From: Sacculina carcini
Taxonomy: Eukaryota > Arthropoda > Thecostraca > Sacculinidae
DNA length: 64,000 nt
Direction: 5' to 3'
Assembly (NCBI GenBank): GCA_916048095.2
Contig: CAJZIA020000005.1
Location: 62,001 to 126,000 of the forward strand
The translations under genes were made by a program, and so were the position numbers. Below the pieces are notes generated by a model that ran no database searches, was not told where the DNA came from, and worked only from the letters and a program-made list of their open reading frames with translations. Position 1 is the first letter of the stretch; the number at the start of each line of letters is the position of its first letter. Positions 13,168 to 26,860 of this stretch are shown here, piece after piece.

Positions 13168-14739
13168 AGGGCACACTTAGGGCACACTTAGGGCACACTT
13201 AGGTAACACTTAGGGCACACTTAGGTAACACTTAGGGCACACTTAGGTAACACTTAGGGCACACTTAGGTAACACTTAGGTAACACTTAGGGCACACTTA
13301 GGTAACACTTAGGGCACACTTAGGTAACACTTAGGGCACACTTAGGTAACACTTAGGGCACACTTAGGTAACACTTAGGGCACACTTAGGTAACACTTAG
13401 GGCACACTTAGGTAACACTTAGGGTACACTTAGGTAACACTTAGGGCACACTTAGGTAACACTTGGGCACACTTAGGTAACACTTAGGGCACACTTAGGT
13501 AACACTTAGGGCACACTTAGGTAACACTTAGGTAACACTTAGGTAACACTTAGGGCACACTTAGGTAACACTTAGGGCACACTTAGGTAACACTTAGGGC
13601 ACACTTAGGTAACACTTAGGGCACACTTAGGTAACACTTAGGGCGCACTAAGGTAACACTTAGGGCACACTTAGGTAACACTTAGGGCACACTTAGGTAA
13701 CACTTAGGGCACACTTAGGTAACACTTAGGGCACACTTAGGTAACACTTAGGGCACACTTAGATAACACTTAGGTAACACTTAGGTAACACTTGGGTAAC
13801 ACTTAGGTAACACTTAGGTAACACTTAGGGTACACTTAGGTAACACTTAGGGCACACTTAGGTAACACTTAGGGCACACTTAGGTAACACTTAGGTAACA
13901 CTTAGGTAACACTTAGGTAACAGTTAGGGCACACTTAGGTAACACTTATGTAACACTTAGGTAACTCTTAGGTAACACTTATGTAGCACTTAGGTAACAC
14001 TTAGGGCACACTTAGGTAACACTTAGGGCACACTTAGGTAACACTTAGGGCACACTTAGGTAACACTTAGGGCACACTTAGGTAACACTTAGGTAACACT
14101 TAGGGCACACTTAGGTAACACTTAGGTAACACTTGGGTAACACTTAGGTAACACTTAGGTAACACTTAGGGTACACTTAGGTAACACTTAGGGTACACTT
14201 AGGTAACACTAAGGGCACACTTAGGTAACACTTAGGTAACACTTAGGTAACACTTAGGTAACACTTAGGTAACACTTAGGGCACACTTAGGTAACACTTA
14301 TGTAACACTTAGGTAACTCTTAGGTAACACTTAGGTAGCACTTAGGTAACACTTAGGGTACACTTAGGTAACACTTAGGGCACACCTAGGTAACACTTAG
14401 GGCACACTTAGGTAACACTTAGGGCGCACTAAGGTAACACTTAGGGCACACTTAGGTAACACTTAGGGCACACTTAGGTAACACTTAGGGCACACTTAGG
14501 TAACACTTAGGGCACACTTAGGTAACACTTAGGGCACAATTAGGTAACACTTATGTAACACTTAGGTAACTCTTAGGTAACACTTAGGTAGCACTTAGGT
14601 AACACTTAGGGTACACTTAGGTAACACTTAGGGCACACCTAGGTAACACTTAGGGCACACTTAGGTAACACTTAGGGCGCACTAAGGTAACACTTAGGGC
14701 ACACTTAGGTAACACTTAGGGCACACTTAGGTAACACTT
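13168..14739. repeat. Partial HOR right half, counterpart of 1971-3542
   Basis: This matches 1971-3542 at +11,197 bp, including the 10-bp unit at 13465, the rare AACAGTT near 13923 and the s unit near 14208. It ends at the triplet at 14740, which corresponds to 3543. Confidence 0.8.
13465..13474. repeat. 10-bp unit (one-base deletion)
   Basis: A GGGCACACTT unit equivalent to that at 2268, again 296 bp after the ggg of a b-b-b triplet (13168). Confidence 0.9.
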
Positions 14740-17700
14740 AGGGCACACTTAGGGCACACTTAGGGCACACTTAGGTAACACTTAGGGCACACTTAGGTAA
14801 CACTTAGGGCACACTTAGGTAACACTTAGGGCACACTTAGGTCACACTTAGGTAACACTTAGGTAACACTTGGGTAACACTTAGGTAACACTTAGGTAAC
14901 ACTTAGGGTACACTTAGGTAACACTTAGGGTACACTTAGGTAACACTTAAGGCACACTTAGGTAACACTTAGGTAACACTTAGGTAACACTTAGGTAACA
15001 CTTAGGGCACACTTAGGTAACACTTAGGGCATACTTAGGTAACACTTAGGGCGCACTAAGGTAACACTTAGGGCACACTTAGGTAACACTTAGGGCACAC
15101 TTAGGTAACACTTAAGGCACACTTAGGTAACACTTAGGGCACACTTAGGTAACACTTAGGGCACACTTAGGTAACACTTAGGGCACACTTAGGTAACACT
15201 TAGGGCACACTTAGATAACACTTAGGTAACACTTGGGTAACACTTGGGTAACACTTAGGTAACACTTAGGTAACACTTAGGGTACACTTAGGTAACACTT
15301 AGGGCACACTTAGGTAACACTTAGGGCACACTTAGGTAACACTTAGGTAACACTTAGGTAACACTTAGGTAACACTTAGGTAACACTTAGGGCACACTTA
15401 GGTAACACATATGTAACACTTAGGTAACTCTTAGGTAACACTTAGGTAGCACTTAGGTAACACTTAGGGCACACTTAGGTAACACTTAGGGCACACTTAG
15501 GTAACACTTAGGGCACACTTAGGTAACACTTAGGGCACACTTAGGTAACACTTAGGTAACACTTAGGGCACACTTAGGTAACACTTAGGTAACACTTGGG
15601 TAACACTTAGGTAACACTTAGGTAACACTTAGGGTACACTTAGGTAACACTTAGGGTACACTTAGGTAACACTTAGGGCACACTTAGGTAACACTTAGGT
15701 AACACTTAGGTAACACTTAGGTAACACTTAGGGCACACTTAGGTAACACTTATGTAACACTTAGGTAACTCTTAGGTAACACTTAGGTAGCACTTAGGTA
15801 ACACTTAGGGTACACTTAGGTAACACTTAGGTAACACTTGGGTAACACTTAGGTAACACTTAGGTAACACTTAGGGTACACTTAGGTAACACTTAGGGTA
15901 CACTTAGGTAACACTTAGGGCACACTTAGGTAACACTTAGGTAACACTTAGGTAACACTTAGGTAACACTTAGGGCACACTTAGGTAACACTTATGTAAC
16001 ACTTAGGTAACTCTTAGGTAACACTTAGGTAGCACTTAGGTAACACTTAGGGTACACTTAGGTAACACTTAGGGCACACTTCGGTAACACTTGGGGCACA
16101 CTTAGGTAACACTTAGGGCACACTTAGGTAACACTTAGGGCACACTTATGTAACACTTAGGGTACACTTAGGTAACACTTAGGGTACACTTAGGTAACAC
16201 TTAGGGCACACTTAGGTAACACTTAGGTAACACTTAGGTAACACTTAGGTAACACTTAGGGCACACTTAGGTAACACTTATGTAACACTTAGGTAACTCT
16301 TAGGTAACACTTAGGTAGCACTTAGGTAACACTTAGGGTACACTTAGGTAACACTTAGGGCACACTTAGGTAACACTTGGGGCACACTAAGGTAACACTT
16401 AGGGCACACTTAGGTAACACTTAGGGCACACTTAGGTAACACTTAGGGCACACTTAGGGCACACTTAGGGCACACTTAGGTAACACTTAGGGCACACTTA
16501 GGTAACACTTAGGGCACACTTAGGTAACACTTAGGGCACACTTAGGTAACACTTAGGTAACACTTAGGGCACACTTAGGTAACACTTAGGGCACACTTAG
16601 GTAACACTTAGGGCACACTTAGGTAACACTTAGGGCACACTTAGGTAACACTTAGGGCACACTTAGGTAACACTTAGGGCACACTTAGGTAACACTTAGG
16701 GTACACTTAGGTAACACTTAGGGCACACTTAGGTAACACTTAGGGCACACTTAGGTAACACTTAGGGCACACTTAGGTAACACTTAGGGCACACTTAGGT
16801 AACACTTAGGGCGCACTAAGGTAACACTTAGGGCACACTTAGGTAACACTTAGGGCACACTTAGGTAACACTTAGGGCACACTTAGGTAACACTTAGGGC
16901 ACACTTAGGTAACACTTAGGGCACACTTAGATAACACTTAGGTAACACTTAGGTAACACTTGGGTAACACTTAGGTAACACTTAGGTAACACTTAGGGTA
17001 CACTTAGGTAACACTTAGGGCACACTTAGGTAACACTTAGGGCACACTTAGGTAACACTTAGGTAACACTTAGGTAACACTTAGGTAACACTTAGGGCAC
17101 ACTTAGGTAACACTTATGTAACACTTAGGTAACTCTTAGGTAACACTTATGTAGCACTTAGGTAACACTTAGGGCACACTTAGGTAACACTTAGGGCACA
17201 CTTAGGTAACACTTAGGGCACACTTAGGTAACACTTAGGGCACACTTAGGTAACACTTAGGTAACACTTAGGGCACACTTAGGTAACACTTAGGTAACAC
17301 TTGGGTAACACTTAGGTAACACTTAGGTAACACTTAGGGTACACTTAGGTAACACTTAGGGTACACTTAGGTAACACTTAGGGCACACTTAGGTAACACT
17401 TAGGTAACACTTAGGTAACACTTAGGTAACACTTAGGTAACACTTAGGGCACACTTAGGTAACACTTATGTAACACTTAGGTAACTCTTAGGTAACACTT
17501 AGGTAGCACTTAGGTAACACTTAGGGTACACTTAGGTAACACTTAGGGCACACCTAGGTAACACTTAGGGCACACTTAGGTAACACTTAGGGCGCACTAA
17601 GGTAACACTTAGGGCACACTTAGGTAACACTTAGGGCACACTTAGGTAACACTTAGGGCACACTTAGGTAACACTTAGGGCACACTTAGGTAACACTTAG

Positions 17701-17907
17701 GGCACAATTAGGTAACACTTATGTAACACTTAGGTAACTCTTAGGTAACACTTAGGTAGCACTTAGGTAACACTTAGGGTACACTTAGGTAACACTTAGG
17801 GCACACCTAGGTAACACTTAGGGCACACTTAGGTAACACTTAGGGCGCACTAAGGTAACACTTAGGGCACACTTAGGTAACACTTAGGGCACACTTAGGT
17901 AACACTT
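14740..17907. repeat. HOR copy, 3,168 bp (288 units)
   Basis: This runs from triplet to triplet with the full landmark order: j, f, c-c, k, l, d, k, e, f-f, c, CATATG at 15408, g, i, f, c-c, h-g-i-c, f, c-c, h-g-i-c, p at 16082, h, c-c, h-g-i-c, q at 16379, b-b-b at 16445, c, d near 16813, e, f, c, h-g-i, f, c-c, h-g-i-c, o, d near 17594, n, h-g-i-c, o, d. It is the clearest complete copy in the left third and has no 682-bp doubling. Confidence 0.8.
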
Positions 17908-18229
17908 AGGGCACACTTAGGGCACACTTAGGGCACACTTAGGTAACACTTAGGGCACACTTAGGTAACACTTAGGGCACACTTAGGTAACACTTAGGGC
18001 ACACTTAGGTCACACTTAGGTAACACTTAGGTAACACTTGGGTAACACTTAGGTAACACTTAGGTAACACTTAGGGTACACTTAGGTAACACTTAGGGTA
18101 CACTTAGGTAACACTTAAGGCACACTTAGGTAACACTTAGGTAACACTTAGGTAACACTTAGGTAACACTTAGGGCACACTTAGGTAACACTTAGGGCAT
18201 ACTTAGGTAACACTTAGGGCGCACTAAGG

Positions 18230-19140
18230 TAACACTTAGGGCACACTTAGGTAACACTTAGGGCACACTTAGGTAACACTTAAGGCACACTTAGGTAACA
18301 CTTAGGGCACACTTAGGTAACACTTAGGGCACACTTAGGTAACACTTAGGGCACACTTAGGTAACACTTAGGGCACACTTAGATAACACTTAGGTAACAC
18401 TTGGGTAACACTTGGGTAACACTTAGGTAACACTTAGGTAACACTTAGGGTACACTTAGGTAACACTTAGGGCACACTTCGGTAACACTTAAGGCACACT
18501 TAGGTAACACTTAGGTAACACTTAGGTAACACTTAGGTAACACTTAGGGCACACTTAGGTAACACATATGTAACACTTAGGTAACTCTTAGGTAACACTT
18601 AGGTAGCACTTAGGTAACACTTAGGGCACACTTAGGTAACACTTAGGGCACACTTAGGTAACACTTAGGGCACACTTAGGTAACACTTAGGGCACACTTA
18701 GGTAACACTTAGGGCACACTTAGGTAACACTTAAGGCACACTTAGGTAACACTTAGGGCACACTTAGGTAACACTTAGGGCACACTTAGGTAACACTTAG
18801 GGCACACTTAGGTAACACTTAGGGCACACTTAGATAACACTTAGGTAACACTTGGGTAACACTTGGGTAACACTTAGGTAACACTTAGGTAACACTTAGG
18901 GTACACTTAGGTAACACTTAGGGCACACTTAGGTAACACTTAGGGCACACTTAGGTAACACTTAGGTAACACTTAGGTAACACTTAGGTAACACTTAGGG
19001 CACACTTAGGTAACACATATGTAACACTTAGGTAACTCTTAGGTAACACTTAGGTAGCACTTAGGTAACACTTAGGGCACACTTAGGTAACACTTAGGGC
19101 ACACTTAGGTAACACTTAGGGCACACTTAGGTAACACTTA
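18230..19140. repeat. 451-bp (41-unit) local tandem duplication
   Basis: The section k-e-f-f-c-m-h-g-i occurs twice at 451-bp spacing: k at 18281 and 18732, e at 18381 and 18832, CATATG at 18565 and 19016. The first copy carries a p unit at 18480 and a second k unit just after it. The same duplication with the same spacing is present at 53900-54810. Confidence 0.8.
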
Positions 19141-19291
19141 GGGCACACTTAGGTAACACTTAGGTAACACTTAGGGCACACTTAGGTAACACTTAGGTAA
19201 CACTTGGGTAACACTTAGGTAACACTTAGGTAACACTTAGGGTACACTTAGGTAACACTTAGGGTACACTTAGGTAACACTTAGGGCACAC

Positions 19292-19299
19292 TTAATTAA
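19292..19299. other. TTAATTAA variant site
   Basis: The unit AATTAACACTT (positions 2 and 3 changed) follows a b unit and creates the 8-base palindrome TTAATTAA. The only other copy seen is at 32754, in the same place of the HOR. Confidence 0.9.
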
Positions 19300-20651
19300 C
19301 ACTTAGGTAACACTTAGGTAACACTTAGGTAACACTTAGGGCACACTTAGGTAACACTTATGTAACACTTAGGTAACTCTTAGGTAACACTTAGGTAGCA
19401 CTTAGGTAACACTTAGGGTACACTTAGGTAACACTTAGGTAACACTTGGGTAACACTTAGGTAACACTTAGGTAACACTTAGGGTACACTTAGGTAACAC
19501 TTAGGGTACACTTAGGTAACACTTAGGGCACACTTAGGTAACACTTAGGTAACACTTAGGGCACACCTAGGTAACACTTAGGGCACACTTAGGTAACACT
19601 TAGGGCGCACTAAGGTAACACTTAGGGCACACTTAGGTAACACTTAGGGCACACTTAGGTAACACTTAGGGCACACTTAGGTAACACTTAGGGCACACTT
19701 GGGGCACACTTAGGGCACAATTAGGTAACACTTATGTAACACTTAGGTAACTCTTAGGTAACACTTAGGTAGCACTTAGGTAACACTTAGGGTACACTTA
19801 GGTAACACTTAGGGCACACCTAGGTAACACTTAGGGCACACTTAGGTAACACTTAGGGCGCACTAAGGTAACACTTAGGGCACACTTAGGTAACACTTAG
19901 GGCACACTTAGGTAACACTTAGGGCACACTTAGGGCACACTTAGGGCACACTTAGGTAACACTTAGGGCACACTTAGGTAACACTTAGGGCACACTTAGG
20001 TAACACTTAGGGCACACTTAGGTCACACTTAGGTAACACTTAGGTAACACTTGGGTAACACTTAGGTAACACTTAGGTAACACTTAGGGTACACTTAGGT
20101 AACACTTAGGGTACACTTAGGTAACACTTAAGGCACACTTAGGTAACACTTAGGTAACACTTAGGTAACACTTAGGTAACACTTAGGGCACACTTAGGTA
20201 ACACTTAGGGCATACTTAGGTAACACTTAGGGCGCACTAAGGTAACACTTAGGGCACACTTAGGTAACACTTAGGGCACACTTAGGTAACACTTAAGGCA
20301 CACTTAGGTAACACTTAGGGCACACTTAGGTAACACTTAGGGCACACTTAGGTAACACTTAGGGCACACTTAGGTAACACTTAGGGCACACTTAGATAAC
20401 ACTTAGGTAACACTTAGGTAACACTTGGGTAACACTTAGGTAACACTTAGGTAACACTTAGGGTACACTTAGGTAACACTTAGGGCACACTTAGGTAACA
20501 CTTAGGGCACACTTAGGTAACACTTAGGTAACACTTAGGTAACACTTAGGTAACACTTAGGGCACACTTAGGTAACACTTATGTAACACTTAGGTAACTC
20601 TTAGGTAACACTTATGTAGCACTTAGGTAACACTTAGGGCACACTTAGGTA

Positions 20652-23610
20652 ACACTTAGGGCACACTTAGGTAACACTTAGGGCACACTTAGGTAACACT
20701 TAGGGCACACTTAGGTAACACTTAGGTAACACTTAGGGCACACTTAGGTAACACTTAGGTAACACTTGGGTAACACTTAGGTAACACTTAGGTAACACTT
20801 AGGGTACACTTAGGTAACACTTAGGGTACACTTAGGTAACACTTAGGGCACACTTAGGTAACACTTAGGTAACACTTAGGTAACACTTAGGTAACACTTA
20901 GGTAACACTTAGGGCACACTTAGGTAACACTTATGTAACACTTAGGTAACTCTTAGGTAACACTTAGGTAGCACTTAGGTAACACTTAGGGTACACTTAG
21001 GTAACACTTAGGGCACACCTAGGTAACACTTAGGGCACACTTAGGTAACACTTAGGGCGCACTAAGGTAACACTTAGGGCACACTTAGGTAACACTTAGG
21101 GCACACTTAGGTAACACTTAGGGCACACTTAGGTAACACTTAGGGCACACTTAGGTAACACTTAGGGCACAATTAGGTAACACTTATGTAACACTTAGGT
21201 AACTCTTAGGTAACACTTAGGTAGCACTTAGGTAACACTTAGGGTACACTTAGGTAACACTTAGGGCACACCTAGGTAACACTTAGGGCACACTTAGGTA
21301 ACACTCAGGGCGCACTAAGGTAACACTTAGGGCACACTTAGGTAACACTTAGGGCACACTTAGGTAACACTTAGGGCACACTTAGGGCACACTTAGGGCA
21401 CACTTAGGTAACACTTAGGGCACACTTAGGTAACACTTAGGGCACACTTAGGTAACACTTAGGGCACACTTAGGTCACACTTAGGTAACACTTAGGTAAC
21501 ACTTGGGTAACACTTAGGTAACACTTAGGTAACACTTAGGGTACACTTAGGTAACACTTAGGGTACACTTAGGTAACACTTAAGGCACACTTAGGTAACA
21601 CTTAGGTAACACTTAGGTAACACTTAGGTAACACTTAGGGCACACTTAGGTAACACTTAGGGCACACTTAGGTAACACTTAGGGCACACTTAGGTAACAC
21701 TTAGGGTACACTTAGGTAACACTTAGGGCACACTTAGGTAACACTTAGGGCACACTTAGGTAACACTTAGGGCACACTTAGGTAACACTTAGGGCACACT
21801 TAGGTAACACTTAGGGCGCACTAAGGTAACACTTAGGGCACACTTAGGTAACACTTAGGGCACACTTAGGTAACACTTAGGGCACACTTAGGTAACACTT
21901 AGGGCACACTTAGGTAACACTTAGGGCACACTTAGATAACACTTAGGTAACACTTAGGTAACACTTGGGTAACACTTAGGTAACACTTAGGTAACACTTA
22001 GGGTACACTTAGGTAACACTTAGGGCACACTTAGGTAACACTTAGGGCACACTTAGGTAACACTTAGGTAACACTTAGGTAACACTTAGGTAACACTTAG
22101 GGCACACTTAGGTAACACTTAGGTAACACTTAGGTAACACTTAGGTAACACTTAGGGCACACTTAGGTAACACTTATGTAACACTTAGGTAACTCTTAGG
22201 TAACACTTAGGTAGCACTTAGGTAACACTTAGGGTACACTTAGGTAACACTTAGGGCACACTTAGGTAACACTTGGGGCACACTAAGGTAACACTTAGGG
22301 CACACTTAGGTAACACTTAGGGCACACTTAGGTAACACTTAGGGCACACTTAGGGCACACTTAGGGCACACTTAGGTAACACTTAGGGCACACTTAGGTA
22401 ACACTTAGGGCACACTTAGGTAACACTTAGGGCACACTTAGGTAACACTTAGGTAACACTTAGGGCACACTTAGGTAACACTTAGGGCACACTTAGGTAA
22501 CACTTAGGGCACACTTAGGTAACACTTAGGGCACACTTAGGTAACACTTAGGGCACACTTAGGTAACACTTAGGGCACACTTAGGTAACACTTAGGGTAC
22601 ACTTAGGTAACACTTAGGGCACACTTAGGTAACACTTAGGGCACACTTAGGTAACACTTAGGGCACACTTAGGTAACACTTAGGGCACACTTAGGTAACA
22701 CTTAGGGCGCACTAAGGTAACACTTAGGGCACACTTAGGTAACACTTAGGGCACACTTAGGTAACACTTAGGGCACACTTAGGTAACACTTAGGGCACAC
22801 TTAGGTAACACTTAGGGCACACTTAGATAACACTTAGGTAACACTTAGGTAACACTTGGGTAACACTTAGGTAACACTTAGGTAACACTTAGGGTACACT
22901 TAGGTAACACTTAGGGCACACTTAGGTAACACTTAGGGCACACTTAGGTAACACTTAGGTAACACTTAGGTAACACTTAGGTAACACTTAGGGCACACTT
23001 AGGTAACACTTATGTAACACTTAGGTAACTCTTAGGTAACACTTATGTAGCACTTAGGTAACACTTATGTAGCACTTAGGTAACACTTAGGGCACACTTA
23101 GGTAACACTTAGGGCACACTTAGGTAACACTTAGGGCACACTTAGGTAACACTTAGGGCACACTTAGGTAACACTTAGGTAACACTTAGGGCACACTTAG
23201 GTAACACTTAGGTAACACTTGGGTAACACTTAGGTAACACTTAGGTAACACTTAGGGTACACTTAGGTAACACTTAGGGTACACTTAGGTAACACTTAGG
23301 GCACACTTAGGTAACACTTAGGTAACACTTAGGTAACACTTAGGTAACACTTAGGTAACACTTAGGGCACACTTAGGTAACACTTATGTAACACTTAGGT
23401 AACTCTTAGGTAACACTTAGGTAGCACTTAGGTAACACTTAGGGTACACTTAGGTAACACTTAGGGCACACCTAGGTAACACTTAGGGCACACTTAGGTA
23501 ACACTTAGGGCGCACTAAGGTAACACTTAGGGCACACTTAGGTAACACTTAGGGCACACTTAGGTAACACTTAGGGCACACTTAGGTAACACTTAGGGCA
23601 CACTTAGGGC
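20652..23610. repeat. 2,959-bp tandem duplication, copy 1 (269 units)
   Basis: The block is followed directly by a second copy at +2,959 bp. Shared rare features include an ACTCAGG change near 21306 (24265), the triplets at 21373 (24332) and 22341 (25300), an h unit at 22176 (25135) and a doubled ATGTAGC section at 23041 (26000). It holds two or more truncated HOR halves (o-d-n, j, c-d-e, q) rather than one full HOR, and lacks the CATATG section. Confidence 0.85.
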
Positions 23611-26600
23611 ACACTTAGGGCACACTTAGGTAACACTTAGGGCACACTTAGGTAACACTTAGGGCACACTTAGGTAACACTTAGGTAACACTTAGGGCAC
23701 ACTTAGGTAACACTTAGGTAACACTTGGGTAACACTTAGGTAACACTTAGGTAACACTTAGGGTACACTTAGGTAACACTTAGGGTACACTTAGGTAACA
23801 CTTAGGGCACACTTAGGTAACACTTAGGTAACACTTAGGTAACACTTAGGTAACACTTAGGTAACACTTAGGGCACACTTAGGTAACACTTATGTAACAC
23901 TTAGGTAACTCTTAGGTAACACTTAGGTAGCACTTAGGTAACACTTAGGGTACACTTAGGTAACACTTAGGGCACACCTAGGTAACACTTAGGGCACACT
24001 TAGGTAACACTTAGGGCGCACTAAGGTAACACTTAGGGCACACTTAGGTAACACTTAGGGCACACTTAGGTAACACTTAGGGCACACTTAGGTAACACTT
24101 AGGGCACACTTAGGTAACACTTAGGGCACAATTAGGTAACACTTATGTAACACTTAGGTAACTCTTAGGTAACACTTAGGTAGCACTTAGGTAACACTTA
24201 GGGTACACTTAGGTAACACTTAGGGCACACCTAGGTAACACTTAGGGCACACTTAGGTAACACTCAGGGCGCACTAAGGTAACACTTAGGGCACACTTAG
24301 GTAACACTTAGGGCACACTTAGGTAACACTTAGGGCACACTTAGGGCACACTTAGGGCACACTTAGGTAACACTTAGGGCACACTTAGGTAACACTTAGG
24401 GCACACTTAGGTAACACTTAGGGCACACTTAGGTCACACTTAGGTAACACTTAGGTAACACTTGGGTAACACTTAGGTAACACTTAGGTAACACTTAGGG
24501 TACACTTAGGTAACACTTAGGGTACACTTAGGTAACACTTAAGGCACACTTAGGTAACACTTAGGTAACACTTAGGTAACACTTAGGTAACACTTAGGGC
24601 ACACTTAGGTAACACTTAGGGCACACTTAGGTAACACTTAGGGCACACTTAGGTAACACTTAGGGTACACTTAGGTAACACTTAGGGCACACTTAGGTAA
24701 CACTTAGGGCACACTTAGGTAACACTTAGGGCACACTTAGGTAACACTTAGGGCACACTTAGGTAACACTTAGGGCGCACTAAGGTAACACTTAGGGCAC
24801 ACTTAGGTAACACTTAGGGCACACTTAGGTAACACTTAGGGCACACTTAGGTAACACTTAGGGCACACTTAGGTAACACTTAGGGCACACTTAGATAACA
24901 CTTAGGTAACACTTAGGTAACACTTGGGTAACACTTAGGTAACACTTAGGTAACACTTAGGGTACACTTAGGTAACACTTAGGGCACACTTAGGTAACAC
25001 TTAGGGCACACTTAGGTAACACTTAGGTAACACTTAGGTAACACTTAGGTAACACTTAGGGCACACTTAGGTAACACTTAGGTAACACTTAGGTAACACT
25101 TAGGTAACACTTAGGGCACACTTAGGTAACACTTATGTAACACTTAGGTAACTCTTAGGTAACACTTAGGTAGCACTTAGGTAACACTTAGGGTACACTT
25201 AGGTAACACTTAGGGCACACTTAGGTAACACTTGGGGCACACTAAGGTAACACTTAGGGCACACTTAGGTAACACTTAGGGCACACTTAGGTAACACTTA
25301 GGGCACACTTAGGGCACACTTAGGGCACACTTAGGTAACACTTAGGGCACACTTAGGTAACACTTAGGGCACACTTAGGTAACACTTAGGGCACACTTAG
25401 GTAACACTTAGGTAACACTTAGGGCACACTTAGGTAACACTTAGGGCACACTTAGGTAACACTTAGGGCACACTTAGGTAACACTTAGGGCACACTTAGG
25501 TAACACTTAGGGCACACTTAGGTAACACTTAGGGCACACTTAGGTAACACTTAGGGTACACTTAGGTAACACTTAGGGCACACTTAGGTAACACTTAGGG
25601 CACACTTAGGTAACACTTAGGGCACACTTAGGTAACACTTAGGGCACACTTAGGTAACACTTAGGGCGCACTAAGGTAACACTTAGGGCACACTTAGGTA
25701 ACACTTAGGGCACACTTAGGTAACACTTAGGGCACACTTAGGTAACACTTAGGGCACACTTAGGTAACACTTAGGGCACACTTAGATAACACTTAGGTAA
25801 CACTTAGGTAACACTTGGGTAACACTTAGGTAACACTTAGGTAACACTTAGGGTACACTTAGGTAACACTTAGGGCACACTTAGGTAACACTTAGGGCAC
25901 ACTTAGGTAACACTTAGGTAACACTTAGGTAACACTTAGGTAACACTTAGGGCACACTTAGGTAACACTTATGTAACACTTAGGTAACTCTTAGGTAACA
26001 CTTATGTAGCACTTAGGTAACACTTATGTAGCACTTAGGTAACACTTAGGGCACACTTAGGTAACACTTAGGGCACACTTAGGTAACACTTAGGGCACAC
26101 TTAGGTAACACTTAGGGCACACTTAGGTAACACTTAGGTAACACTTAGGGCACACTTAGGTAACACTTAGGTAACACTTGGGTAACACTTAGGTAACACT
26201 TAGGTAACACTTAGGGTACACTTAGGTAACACTTAGGGTACACTTAGGTAACACTTAGGGCACACTTAGGTAACACTTAGGTAACACTTAGGTAACACTT
26301 AGGTAACACTTAGGTAACACTTAGGGCACACTTAGGTAACACTTATGTAACACTTAGGTAACTCTTAGGTAACACTTAGGTAGCACTTAGGTAACACTTA
26401 GGGTACACTTAGGTAACACTTAGGGCACACCTAGGTAACACTTAGGGCACACTTAGGTAACACTTAGGGCGCACTAAGGTAACACTTAGGGCACACTTAG
26501 GTAACACTTAGGGCACACTTAGGTAACACTTAGGGCACACTTAGGTAACACTTAGGGCACACTTAGGGCACACTTAGGGCACACTTAGGTAACACTTAGG

Positions 26601-26640
26601 GCACACTTAGGTAACACTTAGGGCACACTTAGGTAACACT
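23611..26640. repeat. 2,959-bp tandem duplication, copy 2
   Basis: This follows copy 1 in the same order to about 26640, where copy 1 has an a-a pair and this one continues with a b unit. The triplet at 26554 is the counterpart of 23595. Rare changes shared with copy 1 but not seen elsewhere indicate a recent duplication. Confidence 0.85.
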
Positions 26641-26850
26641 TAGGGCACACTTAGGTAACACTTAGGTAACACTTAGGGCACACTTAGGTAACACTTAGGG
26701 CACACTTAGGTAACACTTAGGGCACACTTAGGTAACACTTAGGGCACACTTAGGTAACACTTAGGGCACACTTAGGTAACACTTAGGGCACACTTAGGTA
26801 ACACTTAGGGTACACTTAGGTAACACTTAGGGCACACTTAGGTAACACTT

Positions 26851-26860
26851 GGGCACACTT
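26851..26860. repeat. 10-bp unit (one-base deletion)
   Basis: A GGGCACACTT unit 296 bp after the ggg of the b-b-b triplet at 26554; same context as 2268. Confidence 0.9.

Larger units (their letters stand above)
11198..16466. repeat. 11,197-bp long-range duplication, second copy (partial)
   Basis: This matches 1-5269 landmark by landmark. The match ends where the first copy has two b units followed by a (5248-5280) while this copy has three b units (16445-16477). From there the sequence resembles 11254 onward again, at an offset of 5,191 bp, so the second copy appears cut short by a further exchange that returned the array to the same b-b-b site. The left edge directly follows a q unit (near 11188), as does the restart near 16389, which fits exchange at homologous positions. 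Confidence 0.8.
17908..20651. repeat. Rearranged HOR segment with two CATATG sections
   Basis: After b-b-b at 17908 come j, f, c-c, k, l, d (near 18220), k, e, f-f and c as usual. The 451-bp duplication at 18230-19140 then doubles the k-e-f-f-c-m section. A TTAATTAA variant lies at 19292, followed by h-g-i-c, f and c-c. Near 19555 the array jumps from a run of a units straight to o-d-n, skipping the expected h-g-i, p, q and c-d-e series. Another triplet follows at 19921 with j, k, l, d, k, e and f, and the stretch ends where the 2,959-bp duplication starts. Confidence 0.7.
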
